A stretch of DNA of 64,000 nucleotides. Source: Rhea pennata. Its lineage: Eukaryota > Chordata > Aves > Rheiformes > Rheidae. The position numbers and the translations under genes were made by a program. The stretch spans positions 3,136,157 through 3,200,156 of the forward strand of contig NC_084687.1 in NCBI RefSeq assembly GCF_028389875.1. Direction: 5' to 3'. Shown here in pieces: positions 38,065-49,829 of the stretch (position 1 is the first letter of the stretch; each line of letters starts with the position of its first letter). The notes below the pieces were generated by a model. It did not search any database. It was not told the DNA's origin and saw nothing but the letters and a program-made list of their open reading frames with translations.

Positions 38065-41000
38065 GTAAGTGGCTTTTATTGCAGTGAAATGTCAGCGAGT
38101 GTCTGTCTAGTCCAAGTCTCTGTCTTAATGCTAGGAGGGATTGGGGTCATCTTTAGGGGAAGCAGAGGAATTCTTTTATAGGGCTACAACTAGATATCCA
38201 CAGAGGGGGGCCCTAAATGGACTCCAGAGAGATGAGTTTCCTTTCACCCACAGAAGCGACTTTGATTTTTTTTTCTTTTCTTCAAAGTTCCTAGCTGTGA
38301 TCTGAGTCCTCTGATGTATTAAAACAGCACAGCTTTCACTCACATCAGTGCCTACTGGAGCTTCTTATGATGGGACAAAAAGGGCAGGTGTTTGCAGTGA
38401 GACATTGCAGAGAGCAGGTACCCCACAGTGAAGTCACCGAGCTGGCAGGAGAATCACGCTCTGAACGCCGTGGGGAGCACAGCTCTGGTCCTCTGCGGGC
38501 ACTTTATTTGCCTTTGCAGGTCAACGGACCTTTTATCTATAGGAGAGGATGTCAAACTAGACCCTGACCAGCAGGTCACTCTGTCGTTTTGGTTTTCCCT
38601 CATACTCCCAATCCCCATCGCTACTTGTACGCGGTTGCCTTGGTGGTGAGGGATCTCCCGTTTTGCTGGGGGAAACTGAGGCATGGGCCTAGCATCACTG
38701 TCACTGTGGTGGGAGCAAAAGCAAGCTCTCAAGCCAGTGCTGCTTTTTGTCTTATTTGGCCCCTAGATTTGATTAAAATGTGATTACCATGTTCATCTTG
38801 AACCTCACATGATTTTCCTCGCTGTTTGCAAGGTACTTGGAAGGGCACTACTGTTTATCATAGCTAGTCGGAGTGCTTCACTCTTTCGGTCGCAATGCGC
38901 TTCGAGGAGACTTCCCTGACTGGACCAGAACTTGCACAGAATGAACTAAATGTTTGTGGGTTGATTAGGAGGAGTTTGCCTGGCAAACAAAGCACGAAAG
39001 GCTTAGAGAGCAGAGAGAGTCTAACAGGTGATTTCAGAGTCAAAGGGAACAGCGCAAGGACCGTACGCAGCATGATTCCCATGGAAACCCCCCAAGGTAA
39101 GGCACGCAAAACTCGAAGAATAAGGGCTTTGGAGCCAACGTCTTAGTGGAAGCCTGAGGGACGCAATCTCTTATGTGTCTAAAACATGGGTCAGGCTCCT
39201 TAAGTCAGGGGCAATTCTGAACAAGCGAGCGCTGCCCTGGCTGCAGCTTTGTTTGCAGATTTTGCGCTTTCAGAGATGCTCTGCTCCGCAGGGCTGCTCT
39301 GTTTTAGTTTAGTAGGATCTGCTTAAATGTAAAGGACCCGCTGACAATCCAGAGTGGAAGTGGTTTTCTAAAGCACAACAAATGTTTAGCGTTGAACAGC
39401 CCCGACAGTTTCTTGGTAGAGCTTTTCCATGAAAGCGCTGTCCTTGCCTCCCTCCCTGGGACATTTGCTTGTTCTGTCTTTGCCTCTGCCTCCAAGTTCA
39501 CCTGCTGCCATGGCACTGTGCCCGGCTGAGGTCACCTTGGGCTTCTGTTTGGGACACGGATCTGGTTGCTGTGGAAATTGGTTAGACGATGGGGGATACA
39601 TACCCTAAAGCAACTTTTTTATTGAGGCAAATCCTGCAGATGCAAGTCTCCTGTTATGGAGCCCAGCTCGGTGCCAAAGGGAGTGGGCTGTGTGTTCCTT
39701 AAACAGGGTTTGCAGCCATCACTCTCAGCCTGGCCTGGGGTCATTGATTGGAGGTCACCTAGCTCCCTCTGCTCCTACCCAGAAATTTTGGTGTTTCCTG
39801 CCTGTTTCTTGCTGGTCTTTCAGTGCTGCTGCTGCTCTGCCTCAGCACCCCAGGGTCTTCCAGCCTCCCCTCAAGACCCAACAGTAAAGCGCCCTGTATC
39901 AGGGCCATGCTTTGTCCTCATCGAATCCAGCCCTGACTCAGACTGGGAAGGTCCCCCTTAGGGCCTGCTGCTTGCCTGGGCTGCCTTCCAGCCTTCTACA
40001 GAAGCAAAGCTGCTGTCTCCATCAAATGGCATGAGGACGGTCTGAACAGCTGCGTTGTAGGGTCCCCTGTTTGCCTCCCGGGTGAGAAAACTTCTCCCTC
40101 TCCTGCCTAGCAGTGTGGCTAGTGAGGGCCCACAGGCCAGGGGGCTCAGCTGGCAGAGGAGCTGCTGCAGCTCTGTGTGCTGGAGGGGTCTCTTGGCAGG
40201 CAGCCATCCAGCCGTGTCTCGGATCCAAGAGAACAGATGATGTTCCCAGGACCGTGCGTTCACTGGCTCTGTGCAGTTGCTAAGGGAGATGTGCCCCACT
40301 CTCCTCCTGTCCCCATCCCCACCCTGGTCAAAGAGGGAGGTCTCATTTCCATTCCTGGGTGACCCAGGGTGAGTTTTCTCTCTTCCTCCATTGGACTTCT
40401 TGTTTTCTTCACTTTGAGTCAAAGATACTCTGTCAAAGATGCTCTGAGACCCAGGGAGAGGGACTTGTGTGGCAAGGTTGTTAGATTCATGCTGCTGCAC
40501 TGACCCTACTCTGATCCGTAGGTTGAGGTTTAGTTTGTGCTGGACTTGACCAAGGAGCTCCCTTCTCCTGAGGGCTTTTCAGAGGGTACTGAGAGAGACC
40601 CACATATTGGACTGGGATTTGAATTTTCCTCATGAATAGGAATCATGATGAGAGAGCCCAGGGGTCCTTGGTACCCATTCCTGCCACCCCACCATGGAGG
40701 GAAAGAGCAGACATGTCCTTGCGTATGTCAGAGAGCCCAAGACACTTAGGTCCTTCTCTGTATGCTGATGCTGAGCTCCTTTCAGAGCTGGGACACGGAG
40801 CTGGAGGCCTTTGCTCAAGCCTATGCAGAGAAGTGCATCTGGGACCACAACAAGGAGAGGGGCCGACGAGGAGAAAACCTCTTTGCTATGACCCCAACCC
40901 TGGACCTGGAATTTGCTGTGGAAGACTGGAACGGGGAGGAGAAATACTACAACTTAACAACCGCCACGTGCACCCCTGGGCAGATGTGTGGCCATTACAC

Positions 41001-44000
41001 CCAGGTACAGGGCTACTGGGGGCAGAGGGCCAGAATTCTTGACAGGAAAGCTCTATAAGAGCCTGAGTTTTCCCAGAGCCTTTGCAAAAGGATGTGGGAC
41101 CAGTGCTGGGCACCAGCACCAGCATAGGAATCACAGGAAACAAAGGAAACCTGGGCATGGTTCTAACTATGACCAACCTTTCAGATCGGACCTCTTTGAA
41201 TAGTCTCTGCAGCCCTTTCTGGTTACTCAGCAGACCTTGATGCCAACTTCTCTTGGACAGAGACGAGGTCTGAGTATATCTTTCCAGCTCCAGTTTCTTT
41301 GCAGGGGTAGATGGGCATGGGGAGGAGCAATGATGTTGGTGATAAATGTGAGGACAGCTCTGTGGAGATTCTCATGACCAAAGTGGAGTTGATGATGCTC
41401 CATTTGGATGGATTATATGGTAGGAAAGCTGTGGCACCTGGATATGTGGGACTGTAGGCCTAGGTTGGAGAGGTTGGTATGTGGTCAGATAGGGGCAAGG
41501 AATGGGATCCTGAATGCTAGTGTGACACAGGGATGTGGGATCTGGGGCCCAAATGAAGAGACAAGGGGGACACTGGCGTGGTGACAGAGCAGCCTTGAAG
41601 GCCATGGAACAAGTTTCCAACAGGACCTCTACCTTCAACCAATCATCTAATAACATTCATCTTCGGTCCTTGCCTTAGGTGGTCTGGGCAAGCACACATC
41701 GTATTGGCTGTGGGGTGAAGTTTTGTGCAAAGATCGACGGTATTGAAACAGAGGACATGTACCTGCTTGTCTGCAACTATTATCCCCCGTAAGTTCCTCG
41801 TTTCACATTGCTTGGTGCATCTTGACTGGATTTCTTTACTGGAAATGTCCTTCCTTCAGTCTCTGAAGAACAACAGGAAAAGCCTTTGGCCTTGTTCAGA
41901 AATAATAGCAAACTCATTCCAAGAAAGGCCTTTGTTATTTTAGGTTGGTCACAAAGGAAGGAAGGGTTGTCTGGTGATCCTTGCCCATGATTGCAATTTC
42001 TGAGACCTGCTTCAACTCCTGGCACAGACCTAGGGAGGTAGCTCCCCCCTGGAGAGCTGCCCAAGGCTGATGCTGCAGTAACTAAGGGTAGAAAACAGCA
42101 GCTCCCTTCTCTGAATCTTGTTCCTCCCTGCCAGGAGCAGCTGTACCTTGGAGTGGGGTCAGAAGTGTGTTCGTACCAGGAGGATGTGCTATGCTGAAGT
42201 GACTGAGATGGGAGGACGGGTGGGTGCTCACTTGCTGCGTGAAGGTGAAGCCCTGAGACTAGCCTTGGCATGGCTTAGTAGGAGCTGATGGAAAGCAATC
42301 CTAGCAGCCAGCCACTGCAGGGGTTCCTGAGGGCGTTTAGTAGAAGGGAGACAAAATCACTGTCCCAAATGCCCATCAATTACCCTTTTCTAGTAGCAGT
42401 AAAAGATCTGGCTCACCTTCTGCTCAAGCTCATGAAGCTGTTTCCCTTGATTTCGGTGGACTTGGGCGTCAGGCCACTGAATAAATGGTATTAACAGTCG
42501 AGGTGCCTGTGGTGGGGGACCAAGACCTGTTTTTTACATTAACTTTGAGTTTCATCCTGGTGGGGATATTTCAGTCAAATCAAACACTGTCTGTGGGATG
42601 GGTGTTTCCTCTTCTCTCTCACACAACTTTCTTCTTTTTGTTGGCTTTTTCTGCTTCCAGGGGTAATATGAAAGGCCGAAAGCCGTACAAGGAAGGATCC
42701 TCGTGTTCCCAGTGCCCAGAGGGTACCTTGTGTGTCAACTCCTTGTGTGGTAAGTAAAGAGAAGTGGCACATGTTCCTAGACAGGCTATTGGGACTGATA
42801 CCCCTGGGTTGGGTCCAAGCTCTGAACCATCCTGGAGCCATCAGAAAGCCTTGGGCTGGCAGTTCCAGGGATGTATGGACCATGAGACATCACATGTGAT
42901 GGCAGCCCTGAGACAGGTCAGCTACCACAGGACAAGAAGGATTGAACAAGGACATTGTACCCCCCTAGCCAACATTTGTTGCCCCAGGACGATGCCTCAT
43001 CCCTAAGGAACGGGGCTGTGGAGTTCTTGCAGCACATTGTGTGAGGGAGATGAGACATCTCTAGTTTGGGACCCCAGACTGGGGCACATCCCAGAGTGAC
43101 CTGAGAGGGGTCAACTACTGCTTCCCCCTGCAGCAGATTTCTGTGGACCCCACTCAGTAGTGGGGGGATTCAGTTGAGCTCAGCTGACGCTAGTGCTAAC
43201 CTGTGGCACTTCTCATCTCTTACCAGAACCCACTGTAGAAGAGACCACTACATCCTCTGTGACAACAAAGGCAAGCCCATCCACCACAGCCACGGCCAAG
43301 CCAAAACCCCCAACCACGCTACCCACCACAGCCACGGCCAAGCCAAAACCCACAACCACGCTACCACCCACAACCACGCTACCCACCACAGCCAAGCCGA
43401 AACCCACAACCACGCTATCCACCACAACCACAGCCAACCCAAAACCCACAACCACACTGCCCACAACCACGCTACCCACCACAACCACAGCCAAGCCAAA
43501 ACCCACAACCACGCTACCCACCACAGCCAAGCCAAAGCCCACAACCACGCTTCCCACCACAACCATGCTTCCCACCACAACCACAGCCAAGCCAAAACCC
43601 ACAACCACGCTACCCACCACAGCCAAGCCAAAGCCCACAACCACGCTTCCCACCACAACCACACTACCCACCACAACCACAGCCAAGCCAAAACCCACAA
43701 CCATGCTACCCACCACAACCACACTACCCACCACAGCCAAGCCAAAACCCACAATCATACTACCCACCACAACCATGGCCAAGCCAAAACTCACAACCAC
43801 GCTACCCACCACAACCACAGCCAAGCCAAAACCCACAACCACGCTACCCACCACAACCGTGGCCAAGCCAAAGCACACAACCACGCTACCCACCACAACC
43901 ACAGCCAAGCCAAAGCCCACAACCACACTACCCACCACAACCACAGCCAAGCCAAAACCCACAACCACACTACCCACCACAACCGTGGCCAAGCCAAAGC

Positions 44001-45710
44001 ACACAACCACACTACCCACCACAACCACAGCCAAGCCAAAGCCCACAACCACACTACCCACCACAACCGCGGCCAAGCCAAAGCCCACAACCACACTACC
44101 CACCACAACCACAGCCAAGCCAAAACCCACAACCACACTACCCACCACAACCATGGCCAAGCCAAAGCCCACAACCACACTACCCACCACAACCGTGGCC
44201 AAGCCAAAGCCCACAACCACACTACCCACCACAACCACGGCCAAGTCAAAACCCACAACCACGCTTCCCACCACAACCACGGCCAAGTCAAAACCCACAA
44301 CCACGCTTCCCACCACAACCACGGCCAAGCCAACACCCACAACCACGCTTCTTACCACAACCACGGCCAAGCACAAACCTGCAACACTGGCACCTACTAC
44401 AACCACATCATCAACCACAACTACATTAGCAACCTCAGCCAAGCCAAAACCCACAACCACACTACCAGTCAAGACAAAACCCACCATGCCAGCAGCTACC
44501 ACAACAGCAGCCAAGCCCAAACCTACAACACCAGCACCCACCACAGCCAAGCCAAAGCTCACACAGCCAGTGCCTACCACAAGCATTACAGCCAAACCAA
44601 CACCCACCACACCAACACCCACCACAACTACTTCTGTGGCCAAACCAAAACCCACTGCTACAACATCAGCAAAGCCAAAACTCACTACCACAACACCAGT
44701 ACCTACCACAGTGATAACAACTCTGCAACAGAAACCTACCACAACTACAAAGCCAGCACTCACCAAAACAGAAGGACCTATTCCTACTGAGGCAGATGGG
44801 CTAACGCTGTCCTTTGAGCCCACGTTAGACTTGGATTATAAAATATCTCCAGACACAGAGGCAGACACTGGAGAGCCTGTTACCCCCTTAACAAGTGAGG
44901 CTCCTGCCTTATTAGAAACGGGCACAGCCTTCAGCCCAAAATCAGTCCCAGAAACAAATAAAGGTGTGAAAGACAGTGGAAGAGAGAAGCCAGTCTTCTC
45001 CTTTTCCAGTCCATCCCCATCTCTCAGGCAAATTATTCCAGAGATCAAGTTAGGTTTCAATAAAGCTGAGCTCATAACTCCCTCAAAGTCAGTGGTCTTC
45101 AGCCCTGAAGAGCCCACCTTCTTGCGTTTAACATCATCTTCCAAAGAAACAAAGGGGCAGAGCCCCGCTTTCCAGACCTCCCTCTCAGGTAAGGTTATTG
45201 TGGAATCTGTTCTGGCATGGACACGCAGATGTTAAATGATCCCCAAGCAGCATGGAGTGTGCTTGGGAGGAACCAGCATCAGACTGGTCCTGTGGATCCT
45301 CTTGAATGTGGCACCAACCTTTTACCTCACTCCTTCTCCTAACATTGAACGGGGCCATTTGGATCTGTCTCATTTGTGAAGCATGGGTATGTCTCCAGCC
45401 TGTGCCCCACTAACCCACTAGCTGTGTTGTGCCTTCTCAGGATCTGTGCACTGCTGCATTGCACCTTGGGCTGTCTTGGTGCACGTCACTGACGGACCTG
45501 CATGAATGGGAGTTTCTCTTTTGTCTAGCTCTTCCCCTCTAAGTACATTTTTTTCCCCTTCTGCCAGCAGATGCCCTGAACACTGAAGAAACGGAGACAA
45601 AATCAGATCAGACAAGCATGGAACAGCCTAGGGCTGGAGCCCCCAGCACCTCGTTTGGGCTTTCTCTCTTCCTTCTGCCCAGTGTCATCCTGGTCGGCCT
45701 TCTTCTTTGA
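37912..45710 (+). CDS. PI16: PI16, peptidase inhibitor 16 (CAP domain, expanded mucin region, GPI anchor)
   Basis: A secreted CAP-superfamily protein held at the cell surface by a GPI anchor. In mammals it marks universal fibroblasts and some regulatory T cells and restrains chemerin and MMP2 processing. Exons are 37912-38064, 40786-41004, 41679-41788, 42661-42749, 43227-45188 and 45571-45710, joining in phase to 890 residues. Order: signal peptide (1 to about 21); CAP domain (about 23-165) with HNKYR, GENLF, GHYTQVVWA and a conserved Cys set; a short Cys-rich SQCPEGTLC segment; a Thr/Pro/Lys 14-residue tandem repeat (about 212-575); a Ser/Thr-rich spacer; and a hydrophobic C-terminus typical of GPI signals. 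Human PI16 is about 463 residues, so nearly all the extra length is the repeat. Introns 3 and 4 and the 0.4-kb last intron hold nothing recognisable. Confidence 0.94.
38065..40785 (+). other. PI16 intron 1
   Basis: 2.7 kb with no recognised exon. A GGGGGAAACTGAGGCATGGG phrase at about 38668-38688 resembles an old MIR tail. The rest is unique. Confidence 0.5.
40786..41004 (+). CDS. PI16: PI16 exon 2: CAP core
   Basis: Encodes residues 52-124. SWDTELEAFAQAYAEKC and NKERGRRGENLF match human PI16 closely, and CTPGQMCGHYTQ begins the CRISP signature. The acceptor is TTTCAG|AGC and the donor CAG|GTACAG. The exon is exactly 73 codons. Confidence 0.95.
41679..41788 (+). CDS. PI16: PI16 exon 3: CRISP signature end
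   Basis: Encodes VVWASTHRIGCGVKFC and then LLVCNYYPP, completing the CAP fold with its conserved cysteines. The acceptor is CCTTAG|GTG. The donor is CC|GTAAGT in phase 2. Confidence 0.94.
42661..42749 (+). CDS. PI16: PI16 exon 4: short Cys-rich segment
   Basis: Encodes GNMKGRKPYKEGSSCSQCPE then GTLCVNSLC. Human has GNVKGKRPYQEGTPCSQCPS here. The acceptor is CTTCCAG|G and the donor TGTG|GTAAGT (phase 1). Confidence 0.94.
43227..45188 (+). CDS. PI16: PI16 exon 5: mucin-like repeat exon
   Basis: A 1962-base exon. It begins EPTVEETTTSS, continuing the human-like SLCEP junction, then runs through about 25 copies of a PTTTLPTTTTAKPK unit with local truncations, then a more diverse Ser/Thr/Pro region ending FQTSLS. 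The Thr-rich repeat should carry dense O-glycans and extend the CAP domain from the membrane. The acceptor is CTTACCAG|AA and the donor TCAG|GTAAGG (phase 1). This frame, not the other open frames, is fixed by the splice phases on both sides. Confidence 0.93.
43285..44380. repeat. 42-bp coding tandem repeat (about 25 units)
   Basis: A VNTR with consensus period 42 bases (14 codons), coding for PTTTLPTTTTAKPK variants. Some units are cut to 27-30 bases, and adjacent units share private changes such as AKPKH, AKSKP and a Val or Met before AKPK, showing recent local duplication. Units decay toward the 3' end. The copy number is likely to vary, and short-read assembly could collapse it. Confidence 0.93.
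45571..45710 (+). CDS. PI16: PI16 last exon: GPI-anchor signal
   Basis: Encodes residues 845-890: an acidic/Thr stretch, a small-residue cluster (AGAPSTS) that could hold the anchor site, and the hydrophobic end FGLSLFLLPSVILVGLLL, then TGA. The acceptor is a tandem CAGCAG, so use of the first AG would add one residue. Human PI16 ends in a similar GPI signal. Confidence 0.92.
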
Positions 45711-47025
45711 ATGGTCTTTCTCAACTGTCCCTGCACCAATTGTCAAGGCTTTCTTCAGCATTGGTCCAACAACCCTGGTAGGCTTGGGAGGCCCTACGGA
45801 CAATTCAGGTTACCACAGTCTCTGCTGGGCCTTCTTCCACTGGCTAACCTGCTCCAGCCTCATTGTGCCAAGGGTGGCTGGCAGTCCCATAAGCACTAGG
45901 TTCCCTACCTGAGATCTGAGGGTAGGAAGGTGACTGCCATTATGCTGGTGGCCATGGACACTGACAGCTCACCTTTCTTCACAGCCAGCCTGGGTTTCCA
46001 GTCCATTTCCAAACTGGAAATGATAAGCAGTCTCATCTCCCTGTGTGGCTGGCAGGCCCTGCCTCACTGTTTCCACAGGAAAAGCAGAACACCTTGGAAA
46101 CCTAAATGGAGATGAGATTTGGTTGTTGGTTTGGTGTTTTTCTATCAGGATGAGTTTCCAACAAAAATGCTCTCTCTCTCTTTTTTTTTTTTTTTTTTTT
46201 TTTTTCTCCTGATGTGCCTTTGTGTCTCAATTTTGGTAAAGTTTCACCCCTGCTTTCCTTGTCAAAAAAAAGGTGATGTGTTCTTTATTCCACAGGAGAG
46301 GAAAAAAAAGACTATTTACTTTTTGTTTCTGATACAGCCGTGGCCAGTACTATAAAGATGTACTCCTTTCTCCTCCTCGCACCTCTGCAGTACTTGCCTC
46401 CTACCTCGCTTCTGTCTGCTGTATGTATCCATTCCACAATTAGTCCATTGCTGTGACTTTATTTTACGCACGTGCATGCATCTGTGTGCATGCACAGAAG
46501 AAAGCTTGTCAGTACTAGAAAGGAGCTACTAGCTCCTTCATAAAGCGTTTTTCTGCATGACTTCCCTCTTTGTGTAACTTAAGCATATGATGTATTTGAA
46601 GTTAGATACGGATCCTGGTTGACATATATTTCACATGTGGTGGAACCTGGTCCAGGAGAAGAAAACTGATCACGTGCCTTTTGTGCAGTTGGAGCTTGAG
46701 AGATCCCAAGTGAATGATGTTAGAGCTAACAACGGTTCCAGGACTAGTTGCAGGACAGCTTTTGCTCTCTGGGACACTCGTGTCTTGTCCCCTCATGTCT
46801 CTGCTCTATTCATCTTAAGATTTCCAGAAGGGTGTGTGAAATGTGACAAGTTTTGCAGAAGGGACTAGGAGAAACAGTCCTTCCTCTGACTGTTGCATCC
46901 TTTGGTTTCTTAATGACGAGGTGGAAAATGACCTGAAATCCAATATTCTTGTCCTCCCTCAGGGTGCTGTTTTCTGTGCATCCCCCAGGGCACTCACTGA
47001 ATAAATCCTGTTGTGAAAGCCATGC
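45711..47025 (+). other. Probable PI16 3' UTR
   Basis: Runs from the stop to an AATAAA at 47000-47005, followed by a GT-rich stretch. It contains a T homopolymer of about 27 bases at 46180-46206. No coding potential was recognised. Confidence 0.5.
46180..46206. repeat. Poly-T tract
   Basis: An uninterrupted T run after a short CT repeat, inside the probable PI16 3' UTR. Confidence 0.9.
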
Positions 47026-48870
47026 TGTGGGGCGTGCAGTGTCTCACTGTGGCATCCAGAGGCTGGGGATTTGCTTACAGTGTCTGAAAGAAGCTCTTGG
47101 TTGTGTGCTCATGGTAGACTTGCTTGAAGTCACGGTTTCTGGGGATAGCTGATGGTTTGCTTTGGCTTTCCAAATGCATCTGGGTGCCAAAGTCCCAGAG
47201 GAGTCATGGATTCTGCAAAGTTGCAACTGTATGTTTGTAAGACTGCCTAAAAGCACCAGGAAGAGATTTAGCATGACGTGGGGAATATTCCCCCAGCTCC
47301 CAGCTGAGTGCAGAGCAAAAATGCCATCAGGAATTTTGGGGCAAGGAAAGCAAGAAGAAGAGAGCTCTGAGTGAAAAGGATTGAAACTAGGGCTGGAGCT
47401 CTTCGGGTTCCCTGTTCAGGGAGGCCCAGCAGCCCGCCTCATCCTGAACGCACGCACTCACACACACATTTTCATCTTTGCAGCAAAAGAAAGAAGTTAA
47501 ATGCAAGTGTCCTTCCTTCCCCTCCCCTAGGCACCGTGTTTAGGCAGCATTTTTGCTGCAAAACTTCACCCAGTGACAACCAGCATGCAAGGAAACAGCC
47601 TGGTGAGGAGTAAACCCATAGCATGGGAGGGGGGAAGCACCAGCAGTGCTGAGATTAGATCTTTGCTTTTGCCTCTCCCCATACATGCGCCCCTGCTTTG
47701 CCTGATAAGGCTGCCTTGAGGCTTTGTATTTCCCTTCTCCCTTTAATCTTGCTGTAGGAGACCAGCGGCACCAGCTCTCTTACAGGAAGCCAGCTGCCTG
47801 CGGGGTTTTTTTAGGTCATGGTCACTGCTAGCCCTTCTAAATGGTGGCCGGCAGATGGCGGTGGGAGAGACACTGCAGAAAACTGGGCAGCTTTGAACTC
47901 GCTACACAACCCTACAGAGAGCTTAGTGCTTTATTTAATCAGAAGCATCAGCTGTATTTAAGAATCAGATTAAAAATAACCTCCTGCCCAGGTGCTGTGG
48001 TTGCTACATGGTCTCCTTGCAGGCTGAGCTCCTGGAAGCTGTTGCTGAGCTGCGTTCAGTGAAAAAAAAATCAGCCTTGGGCTAGTGACAGATGATGAAA
48101 ATACAGCCGGAGATGTTACCGTTTGCTTGTTGTAATAGGCCACAGTCTTGCTAGGGGTAAAGCTGGGCGAGCACTTCAAGACTGTGATCATTACTCTGTA
48201 TGGGCAAAGGAGAGGGCCATAGCGTTAACTCCCTACAAATGGCTAAAGGAGCAGAAAAAGCATTTCTCCTCCAAGCAAAATCAGGACATTTGGGCAACGC
48301 TTGATGCTTTGCAAAGCCGGACACCCCCCCGCTTCCCTCCTTGCAAGAGCCCTCCCCAAGCAGGGAGCAGCAGCATTAGCACAAGCCTATCGAGATAATT
48401 GTAAGCCTTGCACGTTTTAGCATGGTTTGGGTGCTCCTGATCCTAGCAAGAACGGATGAGTTTCATTTTTCTGAGGGCTTCAACTTCTAGAGTCAGGCAG
48501 TTGTGCAAGGACCTATTTATATAAGTTCCTTATTACAGAAAATTAGAAACCAGAAGGCAAACTGCCTTTCCTGTTCCCTCCCTCTCAGCATCCCCAGGAC
48601 AGAGGTGCAGAGAGTCCCCAAGATAAGGGGGGTTTGGGTCGGTTTGTTTTAATTCCAAATCATGGGTTTTTAGGAAAGGTGACTGCTCCACAGCGGCACA
48701 GGTTGTGGCACGCAGGGAAGGCCACAAAACACTCAGGGGAGATATTTGCAGCATTTCCAGACTCAGGTTTTTACCACTTATTTCTGGGACTGGTCTAAGG
48801 TGGGTATGAAGGATGCTCTGGCATCGTGGCACGCTGGAGAGCAAAAGCCACAGGTCTGAGGAGAGGAAAA
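47026..48870. other. Intergenic DNA downstream of PI16
   Basis: I see no exon, RNA gene or clear repeat in this stretch. MTCH1, the next human gene, was not recognised on either strand. Confidence 0.4.
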
Positions 48871-49720
48871 CAAAGTGAGACATGGGCAAAGATGCTGCTT
48901 TGGAGCTGCTGGTCGCTGGGGCAGCCCCACAGCCATGCGCACAGCCGGAGGAGGCAGCGGTGGTGTTGCAGGCGGTGAGTCGGCGAAGAGGACCCACGCC
49001 AGAAAGGCACATGTGGAAAGGGCCAGGACTGGCTCTGTCTGGAGACAAGGAGCCAGCTCCATCACAGGGAGCCCTGAGGTTTATCCATGCCCGGAGTTAT
49101 CTGAGATCAGCCCCATCCCCGGGGAGGTCGAAGGAGATGGGATGAGGCTGGGGCCACTCTTGGGAGCGGCAAGGCGGGGTGCCCCATGTGGCAGGGAGCA
49201 GGGAGCTCTCGGCACAGCCAGAGGCCTCGGGCACAGTGCAGAGCATTTCTGGGACTATCGTCCCTCCCACCATCCTCTTCCCTCCTGCCATGGCCCCTGG
49301 GCTCACTGACACGGCCACCTTGGCACACCTCGGCATTTCGCCGCCAGCCGCGGTTAAAACCACGGTGTTGCGATTTCTGCCTGCTGCCCCGGGACCCGTT
49401 TTGCAGAGGGGCGATGGACTCGCTCGACTCAAGGAGGTCGCTCGGCTCCAGGAGCTCCCACGAAGACGGTGAGTCCGCAGGGCGAGGGGCTGGGTGGCGA
49501 GCCATCCTGGCCGGCTCCTTGTGGTGGGGATTCACAAGATGGGACAGGCCTGACGCCGGTACGTTCGGCCAGCTGGGAAGTACTCATCCTCCTGCCCGGA
49601 CACAAGCGGACATGTGGGTCTCGCTCCGCGGGGAAGGAGTGCTGGTGACAGGGGCTGCATTGTGCCCTCGGTGGTCTCAGCTGCTTGGCCAACCTAGTCT
49701 GCCACCCCCCCCGCATCCAG
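48870..49720. promoter_or_regulatory. CpG-rich patch, possible promoter
   Basis: GC- and CpG-rich relative to its flanks, with strong donors at 48975 (GCG|GTGAGT) and 49469 (GAC G|GTGAGT). It may be the 5' end of an unidentified plus-strand transcript. Confidence 0.4.
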
Positions 49721-49822
49721 GCTGTGCCTTGCTCCGAAGTCCTCCTTCCCCTCCGTGCTCCAGGTCACGTGGAGCAGTTGGTACACGACGCACAGAGTCA
49801 GGAACTCCAGCCACCACTCTAA
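49414..49822 (+). CDS. Candidate two-exon small ORF (37 residues), unidentified
   Basis: ATG at 49414 has a strong context (G at -3, G at +4) and opens MDSLDSRRSLGSRSSHED up to a strong donor G|GTGAGT after 49468. A pyrimidine-rich acceptor at 49763 restores frame and continues GHVEQLVHDAQSQELQPPL to TAA at 49820-49822. A TTTTGCAG acceptor-like site precedes the ATG, so the first part may be an internal exon in another frame; that frame stays open to a stop at 49978-49980. I do not recognise the product, and it may be a chance ORF in CpG-rich DNA. Confidence 0.22.
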
Positions 49823-49829
49823 TGGTCCC

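Noticed and set aside
43285..44380. Regular 42-bp repeat resembling a CRISPR array
   Set aside because: The repeats are head to tail with no unique spacers, lie in a vertebrate exon, and encode an in-frame Thr/Pro/Lys protein repeat.
43213..44823. 536-codon minus-strand frame (Val/Gly-rich)
   Set aside because: It is the shadow of the PI16 repeat exon: the unit has no stop in that frame. No start context, splice support or family similarity.
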